A DNA stretch of 64,000 bases from Taibaiella soli (GCF_003236175.1 NZ_QKTW01000013.1:62001-126000); one strand, 5' to 3'; numbered from the stretch's first letter, positions 44,090-54,254 are shown. Translations and numbers: made by a program. The notes: a model not told the origin generated them from the letters alone.

Positions 44090-46367
44090 ATGAAAAAAAA
44101 ATCTAATAACAACTTTAGCTGTTGCAGCAATTACAGGCACTGCCGTTGCTCAGACGCCAAGTCTTGAAATGTTTACCAATGGACCGGTAGGAAATGGACC
44201 TTCGATATCGGCTCAGGTGGTAACTTTTACGCGAAATCAAAACAATCCAAGCGATAATGTCGGTACGGCTATGACTAATCCATTAACAGTTACATACAGC
44301 CTCACCAACCAACAATTTACCAGCATAGAAGGGATACCATCTTCGCCAGGTAGCATGTTTGGAAGTGGCTCTAACACTGCCTCAAACACGGCATTTCAAC
44401 CACAACCGCTCTTTCCGGCTATGAATGCAGCGGGGGGGCCTGTTAACAGCTACTTTTCTGCCACTCCAACCGGTACTGCGAGCACCGGTATAGATGTAAC
44501 AGCCAACCATAGCGTTCTTGTATATAATTGTTCAGACGCCCTTATTGATAATAGTGGTGTGAATCTTTATCCGTTTAATAGCCGAATACAATATTCGGAT
44601 TTGGTAATCACATTTAGCCGGCCGGTAAACAATCCTGTGCTACAAATAGCAGGCCTTGGTGGCACATTTCAAAATAGCAGTGGAGGTGTCTACGCAACTG
44701 TCGGCTATTCTACGGAATTTGATCTCGTTACTCCAGGGCTTACACTTACTCGACTTTCTGGTAGTCAATATTTTACTATACCAAATCCAACAGAGATAAC
44801 AAATAGCGCCACACTGCTAGGGGCTACCATTGCTGGCAGTGCCGGCGCCGGTGATGGCTATATCACACGCTATGCAGCCGCAGGTTCAGTGGTCGTAAAC
44901 GGCACTAATATTACTACACTTACATTGCGTATGTACCTACGGGGCGACGGTGGTATATTTACCGATGGTTCGGGTAATATTGTAGCACCTGGTACCAGTT
45001 CACTGGTATGGGCAAAAACAACCGCGATCTCAGGTGATGTTTTGACTTTAGGTGTATCACTATCGGCTCCGGTAAATCTGACCGGTAATGTATTTCATGA
45101 CCCCGATGGTGGAAATGTAAACAACAGCACAGGATCTGCCAATACCATACCGGCAGGCATCCATGTCAATCTGATTGATAACAATAATAAAGTGGCAGCT
45201 ACGGCAACGGTAAATACAGATGGCACCTACAATTTCACAGAAGTTTATCCGGGTAATTACCAGGTACAGATCAACACCACACAGGGTGCAGTTGGCAATA
45301 CGCCACCGACTGTTGCACTGCCAGGCAACTGGGTAAATACAGGTAGCTTCGTTGGTACACCGAATACGGGTAACAATGGTAATCCGAATGGCATGTCAGA
45401 CGTGTTTACTGTAAATACCACTGATATTTCAAACATCAACTTTGGTATTGAACAGGCCCCTAACACCAATAACGCGGGACAAACTGTATCGCAACCGAAA
45501 AACGGAACTATTGCTGTAAGCACAATTACGACGCAGGTTAGTGGTTCTGATCCGGAACAAGGTGCACTAACGGGCACTAGTCCCAACAGCGGCATTAATA
45601 TTACCTCTTTACCAACAAACGGTAGCTTGGTATACAACAGCCATACCCTTACTGGCACTGACGTAACGAACAACGGGTATTATATCACCAATTTTGACCC
45701 GACCAAACTATCATTTACAGGATTGAACACAGGCAGTATCAATACAAGCTTTAACTATGCCATGGTAGACCAGGCTGGCATCGCAGATCCAACACCTGCT
45801 ACTTATACGCTCAACTGGATAACGCCACTCGCTGTAAAACTGATTCAATTTAACGCAGAACAAAAAGGGACTGATATTTTGCTACAATGGGAAAGTGCGA
45901 CAGAACAAGATCTGAGCTACTACAACGTAGAACACAGCACAGACGGTAACAATTTTACAAAGCTGGGTACTATTACTGCAAAAGGCAACAGTACTGTAAC
46001 AACGAACTATCAGTTTACACACGCGCAGCCAACTACAGGTAATCATTACTACCGTTTGCAAATGGTAAATACAGACGGTTCTTCTGATATATCTCCGGTA
46101 AAAATAGTGCGCATCAGCACTGTTCAACAGGATGGCAAAATTTATGTGGCGCCAAATCCGGTAAACAACATGCTGCATGTCACCGGTGTAACAGACGGCG
46201 ATGTGATTACAATAGGCGATATGAGCGGACGGATGTTATACCGCGTAAACGCAACAGGAGAAACAGCTGAAGTAAACTGTACCAACCTGCAAGATGGCAT
46301 CTATTGGATAGTGATTAAAGACAACCAAGGCACAGTAAAATATAATTCAGAAATAGTAAAACGCTAA
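44090..46367 (+). CDS. T9SS type-A surface protein, frameshifted by one base in the signal peptide
   Basis: The long frame (44169-46367, 732 aa) starts MFTNGPVGNG and lacks a signal peptide. Directly upstream, ATG at 44090 is followed by nine A (44093-44101). With eight A the reading would give MKKNLITTLAVAAITGTAVA, a perfect signal peptide, continuing into the long frame. So the gene is off by one base at the A tract. The mature protein has a beta-rich part with IAGLGGTF, an SdrD B-like repeat (about 315-395: GNVFHDPDGGNVNNSTGSA), a YWNVEHSTDGNNF-like module and a T9SS type-A end (VAPNPVNNMLHVTGVTDGD). Slippage or sequencing error could explain it. Confidence 0.8.
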
Positions 46368-46399
46368 AATTCTGATTATTAATGGCCCCATTTTATTTT

Positions 46400-46435
46400 T
46401 CCCGGATGGCGTGTTTGCCGTCCGGGATTTTTTTT
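46400..46435 (+). terminator. Rho-independent terminator behind the T9SS gene
   Basis: TCCCGGATGGC and GCCGTCCGGGA pair with one mismatch around GTGTTT, followed by eight T. It lies 33 bases behind the stop. Confidence 0.88.
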
Positions 46436-46606
46436 GTCTACTCGCTGCTATGGCATGGTATTCCTTTTAAATTTCCACAAGTATTTCATGTTTGGGCATC
46501 TGCTATATTTGTAATTCTTTTAATAAAAATTCAGATAACAACAGAGTTGCACGTTAGCGACTTTGCAAGAAATCATACCAAATCACAAATTGTCAATTGA
46601 TAAAAC

Positions 46607-46614
46607 TATTTTTG
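46607..46614 (+). promoter_or_regulatory. Possible -7 element for the GH3 gene
   Basis: TATTTTTG fits TAnnTTTG and lies 53 bases before the ATG at 46667. No TTG is found at the right distance. Confidence 0.4.
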
Positions 46615-46666
46615 CGGCGTCATTCCGATGATATATTATCAATTCATTTAATCTGCAGGTATATAA

Positions 46667-48226
46667 ATGGCTTTGTTAGGTAATCTTATAGCTCGTTCGT
46701 TAAGACTCAGGAAAAAATTTAACCCGCCGGTGGCTGCACCGCGGATATACCAACGCCATGTACTGCGCCATTTGCTGGAACGCGGACAATACACTGCTTT
46801 TGGAAAACATTACGGCTTTAATAAAATCCTCAGTGAACAGGTTGATTTTGTGACGGCGTTCCGTAACAATGTACCGGTGCATACCTATAACGAAATGTTT
46901 AAACAATGGTGGTACCGTTGTCTCAACAATGAAGAAAATGTAACCTGGCCGGGAAAAGTAAAATACTTCGCGCTCAGCTCCGGCACCTCAGAATCTGCCA
47001 GCAAACACATTCCTGTAACGCAGGACATGATCAAATCGATCAAAAAAGTAGGCTTTAAGCAACTTTACAGCATGACCAATTTCGACATTCCGTCGAAAGC
47101 TTTCGAAAAAGGCGTGCTCATGCTTGGCGGTACAACCAGCTTATTTGAGCGTGGCGAATATTACGAAGGGGACATGAGCGGCATCAGTGCTAAAAACATG
47201 CCTCGCTGGATGTCGTCGCTTTTTTACAAACCAGGACAAAAAATCTCTAAACGCCAGAATTGGGAAGAACGTATCAAACTGATCGTTCGCAAGGCGCCGC
47301 AATGGGACGTGGGCACTGTTTGTGGTGTGCCTGCCTGGGTGCAGATCGTTTTTGAACAAATCATCAAATACCATGGCGTAAATAATATCCACGATATCTG
47401 GCCAAACCTCTCCGTGTACATTCACGGTGGTGTTTCGTTTGAACCATACAGAGAAAGTTTCAAGAAACTATTGGGCAAGCCGATCCAGTTTATTGAGACT
47501 TATATGGCGTCTGAAGGTTCGTTTGGCTTCCAGGCCAAACCTGGCCGCCAGGGCATTAAGCTAGTCTTGAATAATGGCATATTCTACGAATTCGTTCCAT
47601 TCAATGCTGAAAACTTCGACGAAGACGGTAATCCTCGCCCGAATCCGAAAGCTTACATGATCGATGAAGTGAACGAAAATACCGATTATGCGGTCATGCT
47701 GAGCACCTGCTCCGGCGCCTGGCGCTATATTATCGGCGATGTGGTTCGTTTTACAGATGCAGCCGAAGGGGAAATTATCATCGTAGGCCGTACCAAACAG
47801 TTCTTAAGCCTGTGTGGGGAACACCTTTCTGTAGATAACATGAACAAGGCGATTGATACCGCTTCTAAAAAACTGGGCATTACCATTCGCGAATTCACAG
47901 TTGCAGGTTTTTCTTACGAAAACCTATTTGCGCACCGCTGGTATATTGGCGTAGATGAAGGTGCGCAAACGGATGCAGTGGCACTGAAGAAAATCATTGA
48001 CGAAACGCTTTCTGAAGTCAACGACGACTACGCCGTAGAACGCACATCTGCCTTGAAAGAAGTATTTGTCGAAGTACTGCCAAGTCATGTATTCTATGAT
48101 TACATGCGCTCAATCGGTAAAGAAGGGGCGATGAATAAATTTCCACGTGTATTGAAAAACGTGCAGCTTCAAGGCTGGGAAGATTACCTCTCTAAAAACA
48201 ATATTAAAACAGCGTCAAAAGCATAA
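46667..48226 (+). CDS. GH3 family acyl-acid-amido synthetase-like protein
   Basis: A 519-aa protein of the GH3 family, whose plant members join amino acids to jasmonate or auxin through an acyl-adenylate. It shows the family's ATP segments: FALSSGTSESASKHIPVT (about residues 104-121), later TYMASEGSFGFQ, DYAVMLSTCSGAWRYIIGDV (about 345-364) and GRTKQFLSLCGEHLS (about 375-389). Length is close to the usual 500-600 residues. GH3-like proteins in Bacteroidota have no agreed substrate. It has no operon partner, and a strong terminator follows. Confidence 0.87.
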   Translation: MALLGNLIARSLRLRKKFNPPVAAPRIYQRHVLRHLLERGQYTAFGKHYGFNKILSEQVDFVTAFRNNVPVHTYNEMFKQWWYRCLNNEENVTWPGKVKYFALSSGTSESASKHIPVTQDMIKSIKKVGFKQLYSMTNFDIPSKAFEKGVLMLGGTTSLFERGEYYEGDMSGISAKNMPRWMSSLFYKPGQKISKRQNWEERIKLIVRKAPQWDVGTVCGVPAWVQIVFEQIIKYHGVNNIHDIWPNLSVYIHGGVSFEPYRESFKKLLGKPIQFIETYMASEGSFGFQAKPGRQGIKLVLNNGIFYEFVPFNAENFDEDGNPRPNPKAYMIDEVNENTDYAVMLSTCSGAWRYIIGDVVRFTDAAEGEIIIVGRTKQFLSLCGEHLSVDNMNKAIDTASKKLGITIREFTVAGFSYENLFAHRWYIGVDEGAQTDAVALKKIIDETLSEVNDDYAVERTSALKEVFVEVLPSHVFYDYMRSIGKEGAMNKFPRVLKNVQLQGWEDYLSKNNIKTASKA

Positions 48227-48263
48227 TTGCAATCGATAGCTGACTTCCTGATAACGGATATAC

Positions 48264-48302
48264 AAAACGGTCGGACGACACCAGGTCGTCTGACCGTTTT
48301 CT
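48264..48302 (+). terminator. Strong rho-independent terminator behind the GH3 gene
   Basis: AAAACGGTCGGACGAC and GTCGTCTGACCGTTTT pair with one mismatch around ACCAG. It lies 38 bases behind the stop. Confidence 0.9.
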
Positions 48303-48385
48303 CTTTATAGCGTATTGAAACGGGTAGCATTTCTCCTTCCTCGGATGAGTTAAGAGTAGGCAGGCTTTTTTTCCTATCTTTCGGT

Positions 48386-49981
48386 ATGCTGCAGGACAAA
48401 ATCCTTCTCATCATTTCATTGCTTTTAGGAGTATCGATGCTTTCCATGCTGAGTGCGAAGTTTCGGATCTCCTATCCTATTTTTCTCGTTGTAGCCGGTC
48501 TGCTCATCAGTTTTGTACCCGCTGTTCCAGACATAGTGTTGGAACCAGACCTCGTATTCCTGATCTTTTTGCCTCCATTGCTTTATGAAGCCGCCTGGAA
48601 TACCCCCTGGAAAGAGTTCTGGCGACAGAAGCGGCCCATTGCACTGATGGGCTTCGGTCTTGTGATTGTATCCGCCTGCGGCATAGCGTTATTTGCCAAT
48701 TATCTATTGCCTGAATTTACGCTGGCGTTAGGCTTTTTACTAGGTGGAATTATATCTCCACCCGATGCCGTTGCGGCTACGAGTATCATGCACGGATTGA
48801 AAGTGCCCAAACGCACTAATATCATTCTGGAAGGCGAAAGCCTCGTCAATGATGCTGCGAGTTTGATCATATTCCGTGTGGCGCTGGCCGCCATTCTTAC
48901 CGGACAATTCGCGTTGGTAAAAGCAGAAACGGATTTTCTCGTTGTCGGCGTAATGGGTATTGTAATCGGCCTCGCTATCGCGCACATCGTTTATGCCATT
49001 CATCGATTTTTACCCACCACGCCTAGCATTGACACTGCCATTAGTTTAATCACACCTTACCTCATGTACATCGCCGCAGAACATTTTCATTACTCGGGTG
49101 TACTTGCGGTGGTAAGCGGTGGACTATTTCTTTCGTTCCGGTCGCAGGATTTTTTCTCTTACAATTCGCGTCTGCAAACTTCCAATGTTTGGGACACAAT
49201 TGTTTTTATGCTAAACGGCGTTGTATTTATCCTCATAGGGCTGCAGCTGAAAACAATTGTAAACGGTCTGGAAGATTACTCGCTGGGGCAAGCTATCGGT
49301 TATGGTTTGCTGATCAGTTTATTCATGATCATGATCCGCATTACTTGGGTATTTCCAGGTGCTTACCTGCCGAGATTACTGAGCAAAAAAATCAGAACGA
49401 CAGAACCTGATCCTGGTTGGAAAAACGTGTTTATTATCGGTTGGAGTGGTATGCGTGGTGTGGTTTCACTGGCGACAGCATTAGCCATTCCAATGACGCT
49501 TGCCGATGGTATTACACCATTTCCGCATCGTAATCTCATTCTCTTTATAAGTTTCGTAGTAATTCTTGTAACACTGGTATTTCAGGGCCTAAGCCTGCCA
49601 TTACTTATTCGCCTGCTAAAAATTGAAGTGGTAGAAAACGAGGATGCGCAGGAACTGGCAATTCGTATTTGTCTGGCGGAAGCTTCGCTCGATTATATGG
49701 ACACAAATTATAAAGAACTAGCCGACAACGATGCTTATATCCGCGTGCGTGAACGCTATGCCCGAATGATCGAAATCGCCAACCAGCGTCAGGCCAATAC
49801 CGAAGCCGCTCAGTCCTCCGCATCATTTTTACCACGCTATCGCGAAATGTTACTGGGCGTTGTTTCTACAAAACGGGCAGCATTAGCTAAGATGAGAAAA
49901 GATGCCTCCTATCCGGAAGAGCTCATCCGCAAACGCGAACAAGAACTCGATCTGGAAGAAGCGCGGTTAAACAAAAAATAG
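48386..49981 (+). CDS. Na+/H+ antiporter, CPA1 family
   Basis: A 531-aa membrane protein with about twelve transmembrane segments in the first 410 residues. Family motifs are FLPPLLYEAAW, GGIISPPDAVAATSI and LEGESLVNDAASLI, where the Asp of VNDA is the expected ion-binding residue. The last 110 residues are soluble, charged and helical (cytosolic tail). It exchanges Na+ or K+ for H+ to control cytoplasmic pH. It is transcribed alone between the GH3 terminator and a repeat-rich spacer. Confidence 0.9.
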   Translation: MLQDKILLIISLLLGVSMLSMLSAKFRISYPIFLVVAGLLISFVPAVPDIVLEPDLVFLIFLPPLLYEAAWNTPWKEFWRQKRPIALMGFGLVIVSACGIALFANYLLPEFTLALGFLLGGIISPPDAVAATSIMHGLKVPKRTNIILEGESLVNDAASLIIFRVALAAILTGQFALVKAETDFLVVGVMGIVIGLAIAHIVYAIHRFLPTTPSIDTAISLITPYLMYIAAEHFHYSGVLAVVSGGLFLSFRSQDFFSYNSRLQTSNVWDTIVFMLNGVVFILIGLQLKTIVNGLEDYSLGQAIGYGLLISLFMIMIRITWVFPGAYLPRLLSKKIRTTEPDPGWKNVFIIGWSGMRGVVSLATALAIPMTLADGITPFPHRNLILFISFVVILVTLVFQGLSLPLLIRLLKIEVVENEDAQELAIRICLAEASLDYMDTNYKELADNDAYIRVRERYARMIEIANQRQANTEAAQSSASFLPRYREMLLGVVSTKRAALAKMRKDASYPEELIRKREQELDLEEARLNKK

Positions 49982-50118
49982 GTTCGTCAATGGTGAATGG
50001 TCAGTGGTGAATACCCGTGTCGTAGGGCCGCCGTGAGAAAAACTTGTGCGCCTTCGCGTGAAAAACTAAAAAATGTGCGAAGTACTCCCGCCGAAACGCC
50101 CCTTCAGGCGCTGGGGGT

Positions 50119-50787
50119 TCATTTTTCAAAAATCAGATACTCAGGATTAGCACCTAAATCAACCAGCATTGCATTAATATCCTCAACAAATTTGTCGGGT
50201 CCGCAGAGATAAAAATTGCGGCTAAAGTCCCGGATATTTTCCACAAGGAAATCACGACTGATACGGCGTTCATCGAAACCAATCAGATTTTCTCTGGTGA
50301 GCAAACTCATATAATTGTTGCCAAGCATTTTTCGCAGTTCTTCGTCCAGAATTACATCTTCCGCATATTTATTAGAGAAAATAAGTGCATTCCCTTCAAT
50401 CTGATTATTTAGCGAAAGCTGCCTCAGGATAGCAATAAAAGGAGTGATACCTGCGCCTCCGGCAATAAAAATACCAGGACCTTTATATTGAATTGCACCA
50501 AATGGCTGATGAATGATCAGCTCGGCACCGGCATTCGTTTTTCCTAACTGATGCGTCACCCCATTACGATCCGGATAGATTTTGATGGTAAACTCCAGAT
50601 GATCCCAAACATTCAGGGACGTAAAAGTGAACGGCCTTAACTGGTCTTTCCACTCCGGCACATTAATTGCCACGTCTGTCGCCTGACCGGGATTAAATAC
50701 ATAGCCCTGCGGCTTTTCTACTACAAATTGTTTTACATCGTGTGTGATGTAGTGCGTCTCCAGAATCTTAACGATATAAGAGCTCAT
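50119..50787 (-). CDS. Flavodoxin/ferredoxin reductase-like oxidoreductase
   Basis: A 222-aa FAD-binding reductase of the FNR superfamily. The FAD-binding barrel shows RPFTFTSLN, the usual R-x-Y/F-[ST] motif; PGQATDVAI lies just before. The NAD(P) part shows GPGIFIAGGAGITPFIAILR and, near the end, NFYLCGPDKFVED. There is no [2Fe-2S] domain, and the electron partner is unknown. It lies alone between a repeat-rich spacer and a terminator. Confidence 0.87.
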   Translation of the reverse strand: MSSYIVKILETHYITHDVKQFVVEKPQGYVFNPGQATDVAINVPEWKDQLRPFTFTSLNVWDHLEFTIKIYPDRNGVTHQLGKTNAGAELIIHQPFGAIQYKGPGIFIAGGAGITPFIAILRQLSLNNQIEGNALIFSNKYAEDVILDEELRKMLGNNYMSLLTRENLIGFDERRISRDFLVENIRDFSRNFYLCGPDKFVEDINAMLVDLGANPEYLIFEK

Positions 50788-50834
50788 GATGAGGTGTTTT
50801 ATCTATAACAAATATACCAATTCGTACTCATACA

Positions 50835-50867
50835 AAACCGGCCGGAGCAAACGCATCCGGCCGGTTT
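50835..50867 (-). terminator. Terminator behind the heptose kinase gene
   Basis: AAACCGGCCGG and CCGGCCGGTTT form an 11-bp perfect stem around an 11-base loop; TTTTG follows on the minus strand. It lies 19 bases behind the stop at 50886. Confidence 0.8.
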
Positions 50868-50885
50868 AACAAATGTTTTTTCTAT

Positions 50886-51899
50886 TTACTTTAAAGCCTC
50901 AGACAATGTCAAAAGCCTTTCAGTTTCTGCCAGCAGCAGATCTTTATCGATCGGCACTACCCCAACCTGCTCACAAACCAGGCCACCGGCAATGTTAGAA
51001 ATAGCAGTCATCAGATGGGCATCTTTAGTCAGTGCGTACACCAGAGAAGCCGTTGCAATCACTGTATCACCCGCGCCCGATACATCTGCGATATTGCGCA
51101 AGTGCGCCGGGATAATCTTGCTTTCTGTTTCGTTGTTATAAAACACTCCTTTTTCCGAAAGCGTAATGAAGGTGATATCGTGATGTAAAATTGATTTCAG
51201 CTTTTCATGTGCTGCAACCAACTCTTCACTGTTTACCTGAGCGATAGACAAATGGAGCCCTTCACGGACTTCCTTCAGATTTGGTTTGAAAATGGAAACA
51301 TTTTTATACGCCAGGAAATTTTTCTTCTTTGGATCAACCGCAGTAACAATACCGATTTCACGGCAATGATCTGTAATGCGCTTGATCACGTTTTCCTTCA
51401 GCAGACCTTTGTTATAATCTTCGAAAATGAGTACCTGCGGTTTTTCCCGCTGCAAAAAACGTAACACCAGATCGATAAACGGATGCTCTTCTTCTGTGTA
51501 CAAATCTTCACTCACTTCTTCATCCAATCGCATCATTTGCTGATTACGACTGATCACGCGTGTTTTTGTAGTTGTCAAACGCTGACTGCTATGCATGATG
51601 AGCCGCGTATCAATACCCGCGTCGTTTGCCAGCGCTTCCAGCATTTTACCTTCGTTATCGTCTCCAACAATACTTGCCAGCGTCACCTTCGCACCCAGAG
51701 CCTGGCAGTTCAGTGCTACATTCGCTGCACCACCCAACCGACTCTCTCTACGCTTCAGCGTAACCACTGGCACAGGCGCTTCTGGAGAAATACGCTCTAC
51801 ATCGCCCCACCAGTAATTATCCAACATCACATCGCCTACTACCACTACATGCATATCCTGCATGCCGTCAAATATCTTCTTTAAGTCCAAACTACCCAT
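50886..51899 (-). CDS. D-glycero-beta-D-manno-heptose-7-phosphate kinase (RfaE1/HldE kinase domain)
   Basis: A 337-aa PfkB-family kinase. The start at 51899 has AAAGGAG five bases before the ATG; the longer frame runs backward into the permease gene. It reads VVVVGDVMLDNYWWGDVERI, then SPEAPVPVV, SRLGGAANVALNCQALGA, and DVSGAGDTVIATASL, the PfkB active-site motif with the catalytic Asp. The adenylyltransferase half of fused HldE is absent. It phosphorylates heptose-7-phosphate for ADP-heptose and lipopolysaccharide core synthesis. The permease stop lies 20 bases upstream, so the two genes may be co-transcribed. Confidence 0.88.
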   Translation of the reverse strand: MGSLDLKKIFDGMQDMHVVVVGDVMLDNYWWGDVERISPEAPVPVVTLKRRESRLGGAANVALNCQALGAKVTLASIVGDDNEGKMLEALANDAGIDTRLIMHSSQRLTTTKTRVISRNQQMMRLDEEVSEDLYTEEEHPFIDLVLRFLQREKPQVLIFEDYNKGLLKENVIKRITDHCREIGIVTAVDPKKKNFLAYKNVSIFKPNLKEVREGLHLSIAQVNSEELVAAHEKLKSILHHDITFITLSEKGVFYNNETESKIIPAHLRNIADVSGAGDTVIATASLVYALTKDAHLMTAISNIAGGLVCEQVGVVPIDKDLLLAETERLLTLSEALK

Positions 51900-51919
51900 A
51901 TACTCCTTTTTATTTTTGC

Positions 51920-53362
51920 TTATGCTTTCGGCGTCTCTGCATTTTGCCTGCGATTGAGCCAGTAATAAACCGGAATGCCTAGCAACACGATAATCAAGCC
52001 CGGCCATGTATATTCAGGTTTATTCAGCAGCAAGATCACACAGATCGAAGACGCAAGCGCAATATAGATCACAGGAATCACCGGAAATCCAAAAGCCTTG
52101 TAAGGACGCGGATGATCCGGAGCTTTTTTGCGCAGCACAAAGATACCGGCAATAGTCAGTATGTAAAAAAGCAATACCGTAAAAATGATGAAATCAAGCA
52201 GGTTTCCATATGTTCCGCTCAGGCAAAGCAACGACGCCCAGATACATTGCATCCACAATGCAACTGCAGGCACACCGTTTTTATTGAGTTTTTTCGCTGC
52301 GGGCAAAAACAAACCATCATTAGCCATCGTGTAATAAACGCGTGCACCGGAAAGAATCAAGCCGTTATTACAACCAAAAGTGGCGATCATAATCATCACC
52401 GCAATCATCCAGGTACCCGAACTGCCAAATATCTTCAGCGCGGCAGCCAGTGCGACACGGTCAGACGGAGCGTGTGCAATCTCACCGATGGAAAGCGTAT
52501 TGAGATACATCAGATTCATCGACACATAAATAACAGTCACCACCAGCGTACCGATAAACAGGCTCAAACCAATGTTGCGCTCTGGTTTTTTTATTTCTGC
52601 TGCAATGAACGTAACATTATTCCAGGCATCGCTGGAAAACAATGCGCCCACCATTGCAACGCCAATAGCAATAATCAACTGATTAGTGTCGAGCGTCGCA
52701 TGTGTAATGATACCGCCGTTCATTTTGTCCTGAATCCTCATCGCCATCCACGGACTCATCCAGTTTTCATGCCACATAGAGCCGCCTTTTACAGCGAGAA
52801 AACCGAAAATAATCAGCGCGGCCATAGCGCCGATTTTCGCAAAAGTGAAAAAGAAACCAATCCACTTACCATTTTTTACCCCCGTAGAATTGATCCAGGT
52901 GAGCAGCGTAATCATCGCTATAGCCAGCAATTGCGCAGCTGTTATATGAAATTTGCCTATTTCGAGCAGCACATTATTTTCTCCAAGACTCGGCACAATA
53001 TAGCCGGTGAATTTAGCGAAAGCTACGCCTACTGCGGCGATCGTACCCGTTTGAATCACCCCGAAGAATGACCAGCCATACAAAAAACCATACAGCTTAC
53101 CATAAGCTTCGCGCAAATAAACATATTGCCCGCCGGCTTGCGGATACATGCCACTCAGCTCACCATAGCTCAATGCTGCGGAAAGCGTAATAAAACCGGA
53201 CAGCAGCCATACGAAAACGAGCCAGCCTGCGCTACCGACAGTACGGGAAATATCAGCACTTACAATGAAAATGCCCGACCCGATCATAGAACCGATAACG
53301 AGCAGGGCACCATCTAATAATGTAAGCGAACGGTGAAACGAAGATTTGTTTTCCAAATGCAA
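51920..53362 (-). CDS. APC-superfamily amino-acid permease
   Basis: A 480-aa membrane protein with twelve hydrophobic segments. The first has the APC signature IGSMIGSGIFIVSADISRTV; YGELSGMYPQAGGQYVYLRE and GLILSGARVYYTMANDGLF are further family segments. The pattern is close to the LAT-type exchangers. The C-terminal tail is short (NRRQNAETPKA). The substrate cannot be named. It is the gene before the heptose kinase. Confidence 0.87.
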   Translation of the reverse strand: MHLENKSSFHRSLTLLDGALLVIGSMIGSGIFIVSADISRTVGSAGWLVFVWLLSGFITLSAALSYGELSGMYPQAGGQYVYLREAYGKLYGFLYGWSFFGVIQTGTIAAVGVAFAKFTGYIVPSLGENNVLLEIGKFHITAAQLLAIAMITLLTWINSTGVKNGKWIGFFFTFAKIGAMAALIIFGFLAVKGGSMWHENWMSPWMAMRIQDKMNGGIITHATLDTNQLIIAIGVAMVGALFSSDAWNNVTFIAAEIKKPERNIGLSLFIGTLVVTVIYVSMNLMYLNTLSIGEIAHAPSDRVALAAALKIFGSSGTWMIAVMIMIATFGCNNGLILSGARVYYTMANDGLFLPAAKKLNKNGVPAVALWMQCIWASLLCLSGTYGNLLDFIIFTVLLFYILTIAGIFVLRKKAPDHPRPYKAFGFPVIPVIYIALASSICVILLLNKPEYTWPGLIIVLLGIPVYYWLNRRQNAETPKA

Positions 53363-53387
53363 ACAGATTTAATGCAGAAAATACGAA

Positions 53388-54020
53388 TTATTTTTTGCTG
53401 GTAGAATCGCTTTTAGCATCTTTCTTACCATGCATTTCGTTCATGCCTCTAATTACGTCTTCCGTAATGTCCAGACGTTTATCTGCATACATGATCACAT
53501 TACCTTTTGAATAAGAAAGGATATAGTCATAACCTTTATCCTTATTATATTCAGTCAGAAAGCTATCCAGATTTTTTTGAATCTCTGTGTTGAAATTATC
53601 ACGTTCTTTCAGCAATTGCTCTGTTACTGCCTGGCGGCGTGTTTCAAGGCTTTGCTGCATCTGCATCAGACGTTTCTGGGCAGCTTCCCCTTCAGCCTGC
53701 GTTAATGAACCAGCCTGCGCCTTTTGCTGCAACGCAACATAGTCATTCTGCATTTTCTGGGCGGAACCTTGCAATTCCGACTCAATGTTTGCCTGACGTT
53801 TATTAAAATCGTCTTTTTTATTTTTCAGGTATTCATAATGTGCTTCCAGCGTATCAATATTTACATATGCAATACGGCCGCCGTTAACTCCTGGTTTGCC
53901 ATTTTCCATTGGCGGCGGCATATGTTTACCCATGTCTTTATTTCCGCTGAGACGGAGTGCAAAAAGAACGAGCACACCGATAAAGGCCAGCGTACTTAAA
54001 ATAAGAGATGCGTTTTTCAT
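53388..54020 (-). CDS. OmpH/Skp-family periplasmic chaperone-like protein
   Basis: A 210-aa protein with a long N-terminal hydrophobic segment (ILSTLAFIGVLVLFALRL, about residues 7-24) that may be an anchor rather than a cleaved signal. The Skp-type part begins GRIAYVNIDTLEAHYEYL, then a long coiled coil (about 60-155: RQANIESELQGSAQKMQNDY, QRLMQMQQSLETRRQAVTEQ) and ends KGYDYILSYSKGNVIMY, typical of OmpH. It escorts unfolded outer-membrane proteins. TATTTTTG at 54066-54073 on the minus strand could be its -7 element. Confidence 0.87.
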   Translation of the reverse strand: MKNASLILSTLAFIGVLVLFALRLSGNKDMGKHMPPPMENGKPGVNGGRIAYVNIDTLEAHYEYLKNKKDDFNKRQANIESELQGSAQKMQNDYVALQQKAQAGSLTQAEGEAAQKRLMQMQQSLETRRQAVTEQLLKERDNFNTEIQKNLDSFLTEYNKDKGYDYILSYSKGNVIMYADKRLDITEDVIRGMNEMHGKKDAKSDSTSKK

Positions 54021-54065
54021 TTAGTTGCGTTGATTACCTTTTAGTAAAAATAATGATAAGTGCAG

Positions 54066-54073
54066 CAAAAATA
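54066..54073 (-). promoter_or_regulatory. Possible -7 element of the OmpH-like gene
   Basis: TATTTTTG on the minus strand, 46 bases before the ATG. No TTG at the standard distance. Confidence 0.35.
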
Positions 54074-54195
54074 ATAGCTTAATGTGTTCCTTGTATCTGT
54101 GTGGATTCTTAAACTTATGTTTAAAAAATTAAAAACTATTTTCTTTTGCTGTGAGCCTGCTGCCAGTAAGCGGCACAACTCGCCTTCATATAAGC

Positions 54196-54232
54196 AAAAA
54201 TCCCGGTCGCTTCTTGCGACCGGGATTTTGTT
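54196..54232 (-). terminator. Terminator behind the exb/tonB operon
   Basis: AATCCCGGTCGC and GCGACCGGGATT pair perfectly around TTCTT; T runs lie on both sides. It is 23 bases behind the tonB stop. Confidence 0.9.
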
Positions 54233-54254
54233 TTATTGTTCGTTTAAAAAACTA

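Noticed and set aside
46382-46600. 72-aa plus-strand frame behind the T9SS gene
   Set aside because: It overlaps the terminator hairpin and has no recognisable features.
51899-52007. Extended N-terminus of the heptose kinase (36 extra codons)
   Set aside because: It reads back into the permease gene and lacks the ribosome-binding site that precedes the ATG at 51899.
52112-53071. 319-aa plus-strand frame
   Set aside because: It is antisense to the amino-acid permease; low-complexity His/Asn-rich composition shows it is a shadow.
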